64,000 nucleotides of DNA from Bradyrhizobium sp. SSBR45G (GTDB lineage: Bacteria; Pseudomonadota; Alphaproteobacteria; Rhizobiales; Xanthobacteraceae), in contig NZ_BSCT01000006.1 of NCBI RefSeq assembly GCF_030159255.1, positions 124,001 to 188,000 of the forward strand, given 5' to 3'. The position numbers and the translations under genes are program-made. Position 1 is the stretch's first letter, and each line of letters begins with the position of its first letter. A model generated the notes under the pieces. It searched no databases. It was not told the origin of the DNA and saw nothing but the letters and a program-made list of their open reading frames with translations. Positions 25,722 to 34,249 of this stretch are shown here, piece by piece.

Positions 25722-26825
25722 ATGAAGATCACAGCCGCAGTTGCAGTTGCGCCGGAGCGACCGTTCGAACTGATCAGCTGCGATCTGTCGGATGATCTTG
25801 CGCCCGGAGAGCTGCTCGTACGGGTCGAGGCTTGCGGCATCTGCCATACCGATCTCGCGGTGAAACTGCAGCACATCCCCGTGCCGCTCCCCAAAATTCT
25901 CGGTCATGAGGGCGCGGGCGTGATCGAACGCGTCGGTCCGGGCGTGGTCGGGCTGGCCGAGGGCGATCACGTGCTGATGAGCTTTGGCTCGTGCGGCGCA
26001 TGCGGACAGTGCCAACTCGGCGCGCCCGGCTATTGTGATGAGTTCGGGATGATCAACCTGTTCGGTCAGCGGCGCGGTGGCTCAGGCCTCCGCTACCGCG
26101 GCGCCGAGCTTAGCGGCTACTTCTTTGCGCAATCGGCGTTCGCAACCCATGCCATTGCCACGGCCCGAAACGTGGTGAAGGTCGGCAACGATCTGCCGCT
26201 CGCGCTGCTCGCGCCCATGGGCTGCGGGATCCAGACCGGCGCGGGCGCGGTGTTGAACGTGCTGTCCCCTCGGCCCGGTGCGTCGATCGCGGTGTTCGGC
26301 GTCGGCGCAGTCGGGATGGCGGCGATCATGGCTGCCAAGCTGGCGGGCTGCAGCACGATCGTTGCCGTCGACATCCGGGCCGAACGGCTTGCCGGTGCGC
26401 GAGACATCGGAGCAACCCACACAGTCGACGGCCGGACACCCGATCTGGCCAAGGCGGTTGCCGCGCTGGGCAGCGGCCGCGGCGTGGATCACTCGCTCGA
26501 CACTACGGGCGTGCCCGAGGTGGTCGCCGCTTCGATCGCGTGCCTGCGGCAGCGGGGCTCCTCCGCTCAGGTGGCCGCGCCGCCGCGCGGGACGCGGTTT
26601 CCCGTGGAGGCAAGCGTTCTGGTCGGCGGAGGTCTGACAGTGCGGGGCGTCGTCGAGGGTGATGCCGTGCCCGCGATCTTCCTGCCGCGGCTCGTCGACT
26701 TCTTCCGCCAAGGGCGGCTGCCGCTCGACAGGATTGTCAGCTTCTATCCGTTCGAAAAGATAAACCAGGCCGTCGAGGACATGGAAACCGGCGCAACCGT
26801 CAAGCCGGTGCTTCGGATGAACTGA
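25722..26825 (+). CDS. Zinc-dependent alcohol dehydrogenase (aryl/terpenoid-alcohol type)
   Basis: NAD-dependent medium-chain alcohol dehydrogenase, 367 residues. Catalytic zinc ligands are Cys in GICHTDLAV and His in LGHEGAGVIE. The structural zinc cluster is GSCGACGQCQLGAPGYC, and the coenzyme motif is VFGVGAVGMAA followed by an acidic residue in AVDIRAE, which favours NAD. The pattern matches benzyl-, geraniol- and perillyl-alcohol dehydrogenases. It sits between two P450 genes, so the natural reading is P450 hydroxylation of a methyl group and oxidation of the alcohol to the aldehyde. No dedicated aldehyde dehydrogenase is in this operon. Confidence 0.92.
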   Translation: MKITAAVAVAPERPFELISCDLSDDLAPGELLVRVEACGICHTDLAVKLQHIPVPLPKILGHEGAGVIERVGPGVVGLAEGDHVLMSFGSCGACGQCQLGAPGYCDEFGMINLFGQRRGGSGLRYRGAELSGYFFAQSAFATHAIATARNVVKVGNDLPLALLAPMGCGIQTGAGAVLNVLSPRPGASIAVFGVGAVGMAAIMAAKLAGCSTIVAVDIRAERLAGARDIGATHTVDGRTPDLAKAVAALGSGRGVDHSLDTTGVPEVVAASIACLRQRGSSAQVAAPPRGTRFPVEASVLVGGGLTVRGVVEGDAVPAIFLPRLVDFFRQGRLPLDRIVSFYPFEKINQAVEDMETGATVKPVLRMN

Positions 26826-26849
26826 ACAGGCAAAACAGGGGAGGACGCC

Positions 26850-28088
26850 ATGCAAGATACGAGTTTAGATCAGGCGATCGTCGACCACGAAACTTACGGT
26901 GCTCTCGACAGGCAGCATGTCCTGTTCTCGACCCTTCGCAAGGAGGATCCCGTGCATTGGACTGAACCTCCGGGCTTCCGTCCGTTCTGGACCATCAGCA
27001 AGCATCAGGACGTCATCGAGATCGAACGGCAGAACGAGAGGTTCATCAACGCGCCGCGCACCAAGCTCTTGTCCATCGATTTCGAGACAAAGGTCCGGGA
27101 AGCGATGGCAGGCCGACCAATGCTGGTCCGCGCGATCAACCAGATGGATAATCCGGACCATGCCAAGTACAAGAAGATCACGCATGCCTGGTTTCAGCCG
27201 CGTGAAGTGCGCCATCTGGAAGACAGGATCGCTTTGATCGCACGGTCCAGTGTCGACCAGATGCTGGAAAAGGGGACCGAGTGCGACTTCTACAAGGATG
27301 TCGCAGGGTGGTATCCGCTCAAGGTCATCATGCTGATTCTCGGAATTCCGGATGAGCATGGTCAGCGATTGCTCGACATCACCCGAGCTTATTTCGGCGG
27401 AGGCGATGCGGAGATGCAGCGCGGCAATGACCTGATCGATGCCACCTTCGCCTATGTGAACTTCTTCAAGGAAGTGGCGCGGGAACGACGGCAGAACCCA
27501 ACGGACGACCTCGCAAGCATCATTGCGACCGCCGAGGTCGACGGCAAGCCGATAGGCGAGTTCGAGACCTCGTCCTACTATGTGGCGCTCGCCAGTGCCG
27601 GTCACGACACGACCAGCGCAACGCTCTCCGGCGGTCTGCTCGCCTTGATCGAGAATCCCGGAGAAATGCGGAAGCTGAAGCAAAATCCCGATCTCATTCC
27701 TGCCGCCGTCGAGGAAATGGTGCGCTGGGTATCTCCGGTGAAGCATTTCTTCCGGACGGCGACCGAGACCTATACGTTGCGCGGCAAGACCATCAAACAG
27801 GGCGATAATCTGCTGCTGGCCTATCCCTCTGCAAATCGGGATGAGGATGCCTTCGAGTGTCCCTTCGCATTTGTCGCCGACCGGACCCCGAACCGCCACG
27901 TCGGCTTTGGTTTCGGCATTCATGCCTGCCTTGGAATGTATTTCGCCAAGGTCGAAATGATCGCCTTCATGCGCGAGCTGCTCTCGCGCGTCGAGGGGAT
28001 CGAACTTGCCGGCGAGCCGGCGTGGACCGAGACATCCTTCGTCGGCGGTTTGAAGCGGCTTCCGATTCGTTTCTCGCGAGTTCATTAG
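26850..28088 (+). CDS. Cytochrome P450, CYP108-like (copy 3)
   Basis: P450 monooxygenase of 412 residues, preceded by the ribosome site GGGGAGG. I-helix SAGHDTTSATLSGG, K-helix VEEMVRWVSPVKHFFRTAT, heme loop FGFGIHACLG with Cys360. It is closest to copy 1 (8801): both share WTEPxGxRPFWTI, EIERQN-RFIN and WYPLKVIM stretches, and both differ from copy 2. The two kinds probably attack different positions or successive products. It lies 24 bases after the alcohol dehydrogenase. Confidence 0.93.
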   Translation: MQDTSLDQAIVDHETYGALDRQHVLFSTLRKEDPVHWTEPPGFRPFWTISKHQDVIEIERQNERFINAPRTKLLSIDFETKVREAMAGRPMLVRAINQMDNPDHAKYKKITHAWFQPREVRHLEDRIALIARSSVDQMLEKGTECDFYKDVAGWYPLKVIMLILGIPDEHGQRLLDITRAYFGGGDAEMQRGNDLIDATFAYVNFFKEVARERRQNPTDDLASIIATAEVDGKPIGEFETSSYYVALASAGHDTTSATLSGGLLALIENPGEMRKLKQNPDLIPAAVEEMVRWVSPVKHFFRTATETYTLRGKTIKQGDNLLLAYPSANRDEDAFECPFAFVADRTPNRHVGFGFGIHACLGMYFAKVEMIAFMRELLSRVEGIELAGEPAWTETSFVGGLKRLPIRFSRVH

Positions 28089-28150
28089 GCGATGGCCGAT
28101 CTGCGCCGACAGAAGGCGGGATTGGCAGGCGACATAAGTGGAGCTTGAGG

Positions 28151-29299
28151 ATGGATCTGTCGCCGAGCGAAGCGCAGCGGATGCTGCGCCATAGCGCCGA
28201 ACGGTTTATCGCTGAACACTACGGCCCGGCGGCACGTCGCCATGCGATGCAGGATCCTATGGGATTCAAGCGCGAGAACTGGCGCAAGCTTGCTGATCTG
28301 GGCTGGCTCGGGCTTCCGTTTCCGGAGGAGGTTGGCGGCTTCGGCGGAGGACCCGTCGAGGTCGCGATCCTGATGGAGGAGTTCGGCCGCGGGCTTGCGA
28401 CCGAGCCTTATCTCTCGACGGTGCTGCTGGCTGGGACCCTGATTGCAGAATGCGGCACCGAAGAGCAGCGGATGGGCCTGCTGCCGGCCATCATCAACGG
28501 CGAGCGTCTGTTGTCGTTCGCTCACTACGAGTCGGATGCAAGGGCAGGTCTTTCCGAGGTCCATACTGTGGCGCATACTGACAATCAGGGTTGGATGCTC
28601 CACGGCCGCAAGATGGCCGTGCTCGACGCAGTGTCTGCGGACGTCCACATGGTGTCGGCGCGTTTGCCCGATGCGCAGGGTGTCGGAATTGCTCTGTTCC
28701 TGGTGCCGAAGGATGCCGCGGGAGTGAGGCTTCGCGATGCACCACGGCTCGGCGGGGGCCGCGTCGCGGAGTTGACATTCGAACAGGCTCGGCTTCCGCC
28801 CGACGCGCGGCTCGGAACCGGCGGGGATATGCTGCCGGCGATCGAGGGCGTCGTCGATCGGGCGGTTGCCGCGCTCTGCGCCGAGGCCGCCGGCATGATG
28901 CGAAGCATGTTCGACGCCACGCTCGACTACACGAAGGTGCGCAAGCAATTCGGTCGACCGCTCGGGGCTAACCAGGTGATCCGTCACAGGCTGGCCGACA
29001 TGTATGTTCAATGCGAGGAGGCCCGAGCGATGGCGGCGCGTGCGGCTCTTCTCGTGGGCGCCGATACCGATTCGACGCAGCGGTCGCTCGCCGCGTCCGG
29101 CGCCAAGGTCAAAATCGGCCGCTGCGCGCGCAACGTCGCGGAGCAAGCGGTGCAACTCCACGGCGCGATGGGCGTGACGGACGAACTCAATCTCGGCCTT
29201 TATTTCAAACGGGTGCTGGTTTTCGAAGCGCTTTTCGGAAGCGTGGACTACCATCTGCAGCGTCACGTGAAGCTGTTTGGTAACTCCCGATCGGAATGA
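28151..29299 (+). CDS. Acyl-CoA dehydrogenase-like subunit (FadE alpha/beta-pair type)
   Basis: 382-residue acyl-CoA dehydrogenase-fold protein. The N-terminal helical part has LADLGWLGLPFPEEVGGFGGGPVE, and the C-terminal part has RKQFGRPLGANQVIRHRLADM and QLHGAMGVTDELNLGLYFKR. It lacks the usual YEGT/FEGT glutamate block. Its stop overlaps the start of a second ACAD gene (ATGA). Such overlapping pairs encode alpha2beta2 heterotetramers in steroid and bile-acid catabolism (for example FadE28-FadE29). I chose ATG 28151, with a purine-rich stretch just upstream. Confidence 0.88.
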   Translation: MDLSPSEAQRMLRHSAERFIAEHYGPAARRHAMQDPMGFKRENWRKLADLGWLGLPFPEEVGGFGGGPVEVAILMEEFGRGLATEPYLSTVLLAGTLIAECGTEEQRMGLLPAIINGERLLSFAHYESDARAGLSEVHTVAHTDNQGWMLHGRKMAVLDAVSADVHMVSARLPDAQGVGIALFLVPKDAAGVRLRDAPRLGGGRVAELTFEQARLPPDARLGTGGDMLPAIEGVVDRAVAALCAEAAGMMRSMFDATLDYTKVRKQFGRPLGANQVIRHRLADMYVQCEEARAMAARAALLVGADTDSTQRSLAASGAKVKIGRCARNVAEQAVQLHGAMGVTDELNLGLYFKRVLVFEALFGSVDYHLQRHVKLFGNSRSE

Positions 29300-30504
29300 G
29301 ATCAGTCATGGCGCTATCGTGCACGCCCGAGGAATTGCGGTTCAGAGATGAGGTGCGAGCATTCATCGCGGCGCGTCTTTCGCCCGAACTGCGGCGGGCC
29401 AGCTCTCTCAACGTCTCCTTCTTCTCCGATCCCGATATTGTCGCCCCATGGCAAAGGGCCTTGCACGAGCGAGGCTGGGTCGCACCCGGCTGGCCACAGG
29501 AGCATGGTGGCCCGGGCTGGACGGCGCCGCAGCGATGGATCTTCGAATCGGAGTGTGCCGCGGCAGGCGCGCCGCAGCTATCTCCCATGGGTATCAAGAT
29601 GGTCGGGCCTGTCTTGATGCGCTTCGGGACCTCGGCGCAAAAGAAATTCTACCTGCCCCGCATCCTCAGCGGCGAAGATCGGTGGTGCCAGGGCTATTCG
29701 GAGCCAGGCTCGGGATCGGACCTCGCCTCGCTGAAGACACGCGCCGTTCGCCGGGGCGACCATTACATCGTCAACGGCACCAAGATCTGGACAACGCATG
29801 CGCACTTCGCAAACCGCATGTTCGCGCTGGTCCGAACCAGCGACGAGCCGCGGCAACAGGACGGCATCAGCTTTCTCCTCATCGACATGGCGTCGCCAGG
29901 CATCACAATTCGCCCGATCATGATGATCAGCGGCGATCATGACGTCAATCAGGTGTTCTTCGATGAGGTCAAAGTCCCCGTCACCAATCTCGTCGGCGAG
30001 GAAGGGCGGGGCTGGACCTGCGGCAAGTATCTGCTGGAATTCGAGCGGGGCGGCGGAGTCAACTCGCCGAAATTGAGATATGCGCTTGAGAAGGTGCGGG
30101 GACTTGCCAACTCCGACTTGTCCTACAAGGCGATATCGCACCCGGAGATCGCAACCAAACTGTCGGAAATCGAACTCGACGTCCAGACACTGGAGTTCCT
30201 CGAATTGCAGGTCTTGTCAGCCTTGCAAAGAGGCGAAAACCCGGGGCCGGTGTCGTCCGTTCTCAAGCTGCGTGCGAGCGAGATCCACCAGGCCATCTCG
30301 CGCGTGGGAGTTGAAATGGTCGGGCAAAATGCGCTGGTGGAGGAAAGGCGCCGTCCTCTCCATGCTCTCAATGACACGCCGATCATCCCGGAAGGAGTGC
30401 TAAGCGTGGTGCCCCGTCATCTCAACGGCCGCGCCAACACGATCTTCGGCGGGAGCTCGGAAATCCAGCGCGACATCATTGCCAAGCAGGTGCTCGGGCT
30501 TTGA
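29296..30504 (+). CDS. Acyl-CoA dehydrogenase, partner of the preceding gene
   Basis: 402 residues from ATG 29296 (398 from ATG 29308). It contains GYSEPGSGSDLASLKTRAV, GTKIWTTHAHFANRMFALV and the C-terminal IFGGSSEIQRDIIAKQVLGL, a pattern of the FadE28/FadE26-like group where Gly replaces Glu in the YEGT block and another residue acts as base. The tight overlap with the upstream gene implies a stoichiometric complex. It is the last gene of the site-D operon. No terminator hairpin is evident in the 131 bases before the convergent nitronate-monooxygenase gene. Confidence 0.9.
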   Translation: MRSVMALSCTPEELRFRDEVRAFIAARLSPELRRASSLNVSFFSDPDIVAPWQRALHERGWVAPGWPQEHGGPGWTAPQRWIFESECAAAGAPQLSPMGIKMVGPVLMRFGTSAQKKFYLPRILSGEDRWCQGYSEPGSGSDLASLKTRAVRRGDHYIVNGTKIWTTHAHFANRMFALVRTSDEPRQQDGISFLLIDMASPGITIRPIMMISGDHDVNQVFFDEVKVPVTNLVGEEGRGWTCGKYLLEFERGGGVNSPKLRYALEKVRGLANSDLSYKAISHPEIATKLSEIELDVQTLEFLELQVLSALQRGENPGPVSSVLKLRASEIHQAISRVGVEMVGQNALVEERRRPLHALNDTPIIPEGVLSVVPRHLNGRANTIFGGSSEIQRDIIAKQVLGL

Positions 30505-30635
30505 GGAAATCACCGTACAAGGTGAGGCGGCCGCGCCGGAGATCGTCCGGCGAGGTGCTGATCGCCGACGACAAAGGCCGGGAGCGATCGCGGCCAATTC
30601 TTCACGCGAGCCGAAGCCGGAGTCGGAAAACGACC

Positions 30636-31595
30636 TCAGACCATAGCGGGGATCTGGCAGGCTTCCGCATATTCCCGCTTCAGCTTCGCAACCAGGTCCG
30701 CTACCGTCGGAATGTCGTCGATCAGATCGATTCCTTGACCCGCGCTCCACAGGGTCTTCCAGGGCTTTGCGCTCTCAGGCAGATGGTCGTACCGCATGCC
30801 CTTTCCCTTCGGTTCGGGCAAGGCGTCCGGATTGAGGCCAGCAGCGCGCAACGACGCGGCCAGCCAGTTCGCGGCCACGCCGGCAACCTTCTCCGTGTAA
30901 ATCAGATCTGCCGACGTCTGCGATACGATCATGCGCTTGTATTCGTCGGGTGCCAGCGACTCCCTGGTGGCGATGAACCTGGTGCCGAGATAAGCTAGGT
31001 CGGCGCCGAGCACTTCTGCCGCACGTATGGTGGCGCCGTCGGCAATGGCGCCGGCCATGACGATCGTTCCGTTGAAGATCGAGCGGACCTTGCGGATCAA
31101 TGCGAGATGGCTGATCGTACCGGAGTGGCCGCCACCTCCAGCGCCGATGCAGATCAGGCCGTCGACGCCGGCTGCGATAGCGCGTTCCGCGAACGGGATG
31201 CTGGTGATGTCGTGGAAGACCCTTATCCCACGATCATGCGCCTGTTGCACGATGATCTTGGGGTTGCCGCCGACGGTGATGACGATGTCAACGTTTTGTT
31301 CGACGCAGAGATCGAGGTGGCTCCCGATCTGGTCTTCCGGCGTCTTCGCAGACAGGTTCACGGCAAGCGGACCGACCGGTCCCGGCGCCTGCGCGGCGTG
31401 TTCGCGCAAATCCGCGGAGATCGTCCGCAGCCAGTCGGCGAATTCGTCGAACGAGCGGGCGTTCTGGCGTGGTAGGGCACCAATCACGCCCGCCATGCAG
31501 GCCTCGCGGACGAGATCAGGGCCGCTGACAAGGAACATCGGTGCGCAGACGGCGGGCAACGAAAGCGATCGCCGAAGCTTTGGATCGAGCGACAT
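30636..31595 (-). CDS. Nitronate monooxygenase-family flavoprotein (IpdC-like)
   Basis: 319-residue TIM-barrel FMN protein of the 2-nitropropane dioxygenase family. VCAPMFLVSGPDLVREA at the start, ICIGAGGGGHSGTI for the phosphate-binding loop, and VLGADLAYLGTRFIATRES are typical. In steroid catabolism the family member IpdC acts on ring C/D CoA intermediates. The linkage here to a DUF35/thiolase-like pair, IpdAB-like subunits and acyl-CoA dehydrogenases makes an enoyl-CoA reductase or dehydrogenase role more likely than nitronate oxidation. It is the third gene of the minus-strand unit starting at 33190. Confidence 0.87.
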   Translation of the reverse strand: MSLDPKLRRSLSLPAVCAPMFLVSGPDLVREACMAGVIGALPRQNARSFDEFADWLRTISADLREHAAQAPGPVGPLAVNLSAKTPEDQIGSHLDLCVEQNVDIVITVGGNPKIIVQQAHDRGIRVFHDITSIPFAERAIAAGVDGLICIGAGGGGHSGTISHLALIRKVRSIFNGTIVMAGAIADGATIRAAEVLGADLAYLGTRFIATRESLAPDEYKRMIVSQTSADLIYTEKVAGVAANWLAASLRAAGLNPDALPEPKGKGMRYDHLPESAKPWKTLWSAGQGIDLIDDIPTVADLVAKLKREYAEACQIPAMV

Positions 31596-31617
31596 GAAGC
31601 TGCTCCTGCGCCGTTCG

Positions 31618-32022
31618 TCAGCCCTGATCCGGGACGAACATCGGGATCATCGTCCCGTCCTCCGCGGGCTTGAATACGACGCGGACACGTTGCCCGATGC
31701 GCAGCGAATCGAGATTGCAATCGACGATATTGCTCAACATCGTGATGCCCTCGTCGAGCCGCACATAGGCGATCGCGTAGGGGGTGGGGCCGGCACGGCG
31801 GGTGACGCTGACGCTATAGATCTCACCCTTGCCGGTGACATCGCTCCATTCGGTGTCTCCGAGACAATAGGGACAAAGCGGCCGCGGATACCAATGCGGC
31901 TTGCGGCAGGAAACGCAGACCTTCACGCGGAACGCCCCGACTGCCGTTGCGGCAAAGAATGGCGCGGTTGCGGGGTCGTGCACCGCTAGGCCTAGCGGGC
32001 GGTCCTGATACATCGTCGTCAT
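31618..32022 (-). CDS. DUF35 Zn-ribbon/OB-fold protein, partner of thiolase-like gene
   Basis: 134 residues. The N-terminal rubredoxin-like zinc ribbon has two CxxC pairs (CVSCRKPHWYPRPLCPYC), and the OB-fold has GKGEIYSVSVTRRAG, YAIAYVRLDEG and RIGQRVRVVF. DUF35 proteins bind acyl-CoA and form complexes with thiolase-fold partners: ChsH2-DUF35 with Ltp2 makes the steroid side-chain retro-aldolase. One base separates the stop of the thiolase-like gene from this start, so the two are translated together. ATG 32013 is an alternative start. Confidence 0.9.
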   Translation of the reverse strand: MTTMYQDRPLGLAVHDPATAPFFAATAVGAFRVKVCVSCRKPHWYPRPLCPYCLGDTEWSDVTGKGEIYSVSVTRRAGPTPYAIAYVRLDEGITMLSNIVDCNLDSLRIGQRVRVVFKPAEDGTMIPMFVPDQG

Positions 32023-32023
32023 C

Positions 32024-33190
32024 TCACGCGCGCTCCATGATCAGGGTGGCACTGCCATGGCGCGAGCCGAGCAAGCCGCCTGTGCCTTGGGCGAGGGCAA
32101 GGTTGCAATCCGGGACCTGCACTTTGGCGTGGGTTTCGCCGCGCAGTTGGCGGACGGCCTCGATGACCTTGGTGATGCCCCCGCGATTGGCGGGATGGTT
32201 GTTGCAAAGTCCGCCGCCGTCGGTGTTGAACGGCAGCTTGCCTACTCCGGAAATCAGATTGCCATCCGCAACGAAAGCTCCGCCCTTGCCTTTCTCACAG
32301 AACCCGAGATCTTCGATCTGCATCAGCACGGTGATGGTGAAGCTGTCGTAGATCGAGGCATAGTCGATGTCGGAAGGCTTGACGCCGGCTTCCTCGAACG
32401 CGCGAGGACCGGACCATGCTGCTCCCGAAAACGTCAAGTCGACCTGCCCGTTCAACTGACCCTTGATCGCTTCGCCAGCGCCGAGAATATTGACGACGGG
32501 TCGCTTGAGCGAGCGCGCGATCTCCGGGCGGACGACGACCAGGGCACCACCGCCGTCACTGACGACGCAGCAGTCGAGGCGATGCAAGGGATCGGAAATC
32601 ATCGGCGAGGCGAGGACATCGTCGACCGAGACCTGATCGCGCAACATCGCATTCGGATTATACTGTGCGTGGGTTGCGGCCGCGACCTTGATCCATGCCA
32701 GCTGTTCGCTGGTCGTGCCGTACTCGTACATGTGCCGGGCCGCCGCCAGCGCATACATGTTGACCGTCACGGGAGCATAAGGCGCCTCCCAGGGCACGTC
32801 GGGTGTTCCCGCGCCGACGAGTCGTGGCGCTACGCCGCTTGATCCCTCGCTTCGCGGCCGCCCCGCGAGCGTGATCAGGGCCACGTTACACTTGCCCATG
32901 GCAATCGCCTGGGCGGCATGGGAGACGTGAATCAAATAGGCGGACCCGCCGGTGTCGGTGCTGTCCACATGGCGGGGCCGCAGTCCCAGATAATCCGCCA
33001 TGCTGTTCGCGCCGAGTCCTGGCGCGTCGCCTGCGCAGAAATAGCCATCGACATCCTCGAGGCGCAGGCCAGCATCTTCCAGGGCTCCGCGCGCACATTC
33101 AGCGTGCAACTGGGCGACCGTCTTATCCGGTGCTTTTCGGGTCGGGTGCTCATAGGCGCCTGCGATGCAGGCCTTTCTTCGAATACTCAT
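32024..33190 (-). CDS. SCP2-type thiolase-fold protein, probable retro-aldolase (Ltp2-like)
   Basis: 388 residues of the lipid-transfer-protein/SCP-x thiolase family. It shows DIDYASIYDSFTITVLMQIE, LGFCEKGKGGAFV and NTDGGGLCNNHPANRGG. The usual nucleophile block (N-CASG) is replaced by STDTGGSAYLIHV, so there is no cysteine at that point, and GHPxG is changed to NHPAN. This loss together with the DUF35 partner is what is seen in Ltp2-type aldolases, so cleavage of a 3-hydroxyacyl-CoA by retro-aldol reaction is more likely than thiolysis. I chose ATG 33190 (MSIRRKACIAG, the family's normal start); ATG 33235 would add 15 unlikely residues. Confidence 0.86.
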   Translation of the reverse strand: MSIRRKACIAGAYEHPTRKAPDKTVAQLHAECARGALEDAGLRLEDVDGYFCAGDAPGLGANSMADYLGLRPRHVDSTDTGGSAYLIHVSHAAQAIAMGKCNVALITLAGRPRSEGSSGVAPRLVGAGTPDVPWEAPYAPVTVNMYALAAARHMYEYGTTSEQLAWIKVAAATHAQYNPNAMLRDQVSVDDVLASPMISDPLHRLDCCVVSDGGGALVVVRPEIARSLKRPVVNILGAGEAIKGQLNGQVDLTFSGAAWSGPRAFEEAGVKPSDIDYASIYDSFTITVLMQIEDLGFCEKGKGGAFVADGNLISGVGKLPFNTDGGGLCNNHPANRGGITKVIEAVRQLRGETHAKVQVPDCNLALAQGTGGLLGSRHGSATLIMERA

Positions 33191-33237
33191 CAGGTCTCTC
33201 GCGCTCGCGTCAGCCCGTGGCCGTGCATAGGACATCG

Positions 33238-33285
33238 TTGACCACGACCGGCGGGCTGTATATCATTGGTTCAACCAAAGACCAA
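33238..33285. promoter_or_regulatory. Divergent promoters with GntR-type operator (site E)
   Basis: Operator-like site ATTGGT-TCA-ACCAAA at 33265-33279 (11 of 12 matches). Plus strand (MaoC): -35 TTGACC 33238-33243, 17-base spacer, -10 TATCAT 33261-33266, overlapping the site. Minus strand (thiolase-like): -35 TTGGTC 33285-33280, spacer of 17 bases that contains the whole site, -10 TATACA 33262-33257. One bound regulator would shut both directions. Confidence 0.75.
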
Positions 33286-33328
33286 GACTGTATCTGTTTC
33301 TTGGCGGGGGACCAGACCCGGGGGAGCG

Positions 33329-34192
33329 ATGGTTGATTATGCAAAGACGCGGGCTTGGCGTTCCAGCGAGGTCCGCCACGTCTACACGGCGAGAGACACC
33401 ATTCTCTACGCGCTCGGTGTCGGTGCCGCGAGCGGCCCATTGGACGAGCGGCAACTGCGCCTCGTCTACGAGAAGGATCTCGTGCCACTTCCGACCATGG
33501 CGACCGTTCTAGCCTCGCCGGGTGCCTGGATGAGGGACAATGCGGAGCTCGGAATCAATTTCGCGAAAATGGTGCATGGCGAGCAATCCGTGCAGATGCA
33601 TGCTGCGCTTCCTTCGAGCGGAATTCTGGTCGGCAAGAGTCGTGTCGCGCGGCTCGTCGACAAGGGCGAGGGCAAGGGCGCCATCATGTACGTCGAGAAG
33701 GAACTGTGGGACGAAACGGACAAACGATTGGTGGCCGTCAGTGAGCAGGTGCTCTTCCTGCGCGGCGATGGCGGCTTCTCACAAGTTTCCGGCGGCGATG
33801 AACCCGCCGCCGCTCCGCCGCCCGTCCCGGATCGTACGCCGGACCGCGTCGTCACCTTGCCTACGCGCCCGGACCAGGCGGTACTTTATCGTCTGTCGGG
33901 AGACCTCAACCCTCTGCATATAGACCCCGCGGTTGCCAGCAAGGCCGGTTTCCAGAAGCCCATCCTGCACGGGCTTGCGAGCTATGGATTTGCCTGTCGC
34001 GGCCTGGTGGAGAGCTTCTGCGACGGAGATCCCGCACGGCTGAAGACGATCCGGGCGCGCATGTCTGCGCCGGTCTTTCCTGGGGACACGATCCGGCTCG
34101 AATGCTGGCGCCTCGACGACCGCATCGCATTTCAGGCGCGGGTCGTCGAGCGCGACGCGCTGGTCCTCAGCCATGGCTGGGCCACGACCTGA
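33329..34192 (+). CDS. MaoC-like (R)-specific enoyl-CoA hydratase
   Basis: 287-residue double hot-dog hydratase, adding water to a 2-enoyl-CoA. The C-terminal hot-dog carries the hydratase-2 motif SGDLNPLHIDPAVASKAGF followed by PILHGLASYGF, including the catalytic Asp and His. The N-terminal hot-dog begins with ALGVGAAS and FAKMVHGEQSVQMH. I chose ATG 33329, next to GGGGAG; a TTG at 33266 would start inside the operator. It resembles steroid hydratases of the ChsH1/ChsH2 or 17-hydroxysteroid dehydrogenase-4 type, which feed the retro-aldolase, and it is divergent from that gene. Confidence 0.9.
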   Translation: MVDYAKTRAWRSSEVRHVYTARDTILYALGVGAASGPLDERQLRLVYEKDLVPLPTMATVLASPGAWMRDNAELGINFAKMVHGEQSVQMHAALPSSGILVGKSRVARLVDKGEGKGAIMYVEKELWDETDKRLVAVSEQVLFLRGDGGFSQVSGGDEPAAAPPPVPDRTPDRVVTLPTRPDQAVLYRLSGDLNPLHIDPAVASKAGFQKPILHGLASYGFACRGLVESFCDGDPARLKTIRARMSAPVFPGDTIRLECWRLDDRIAFQARVVERDALVLSHGWATT

Positions 34193-34249
34193 TACGGCCG
34201 GACGGCACGTGCAAGATGATGGACTTCACTAGAGACTAAGGAACTGCGA

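Noticed and set aside
33266..33328. Upstream TTG extension of the MaoC gene
   Set aside because: The extension begins inside the operator and -10 region; ATG 33329 gives the normal family length.
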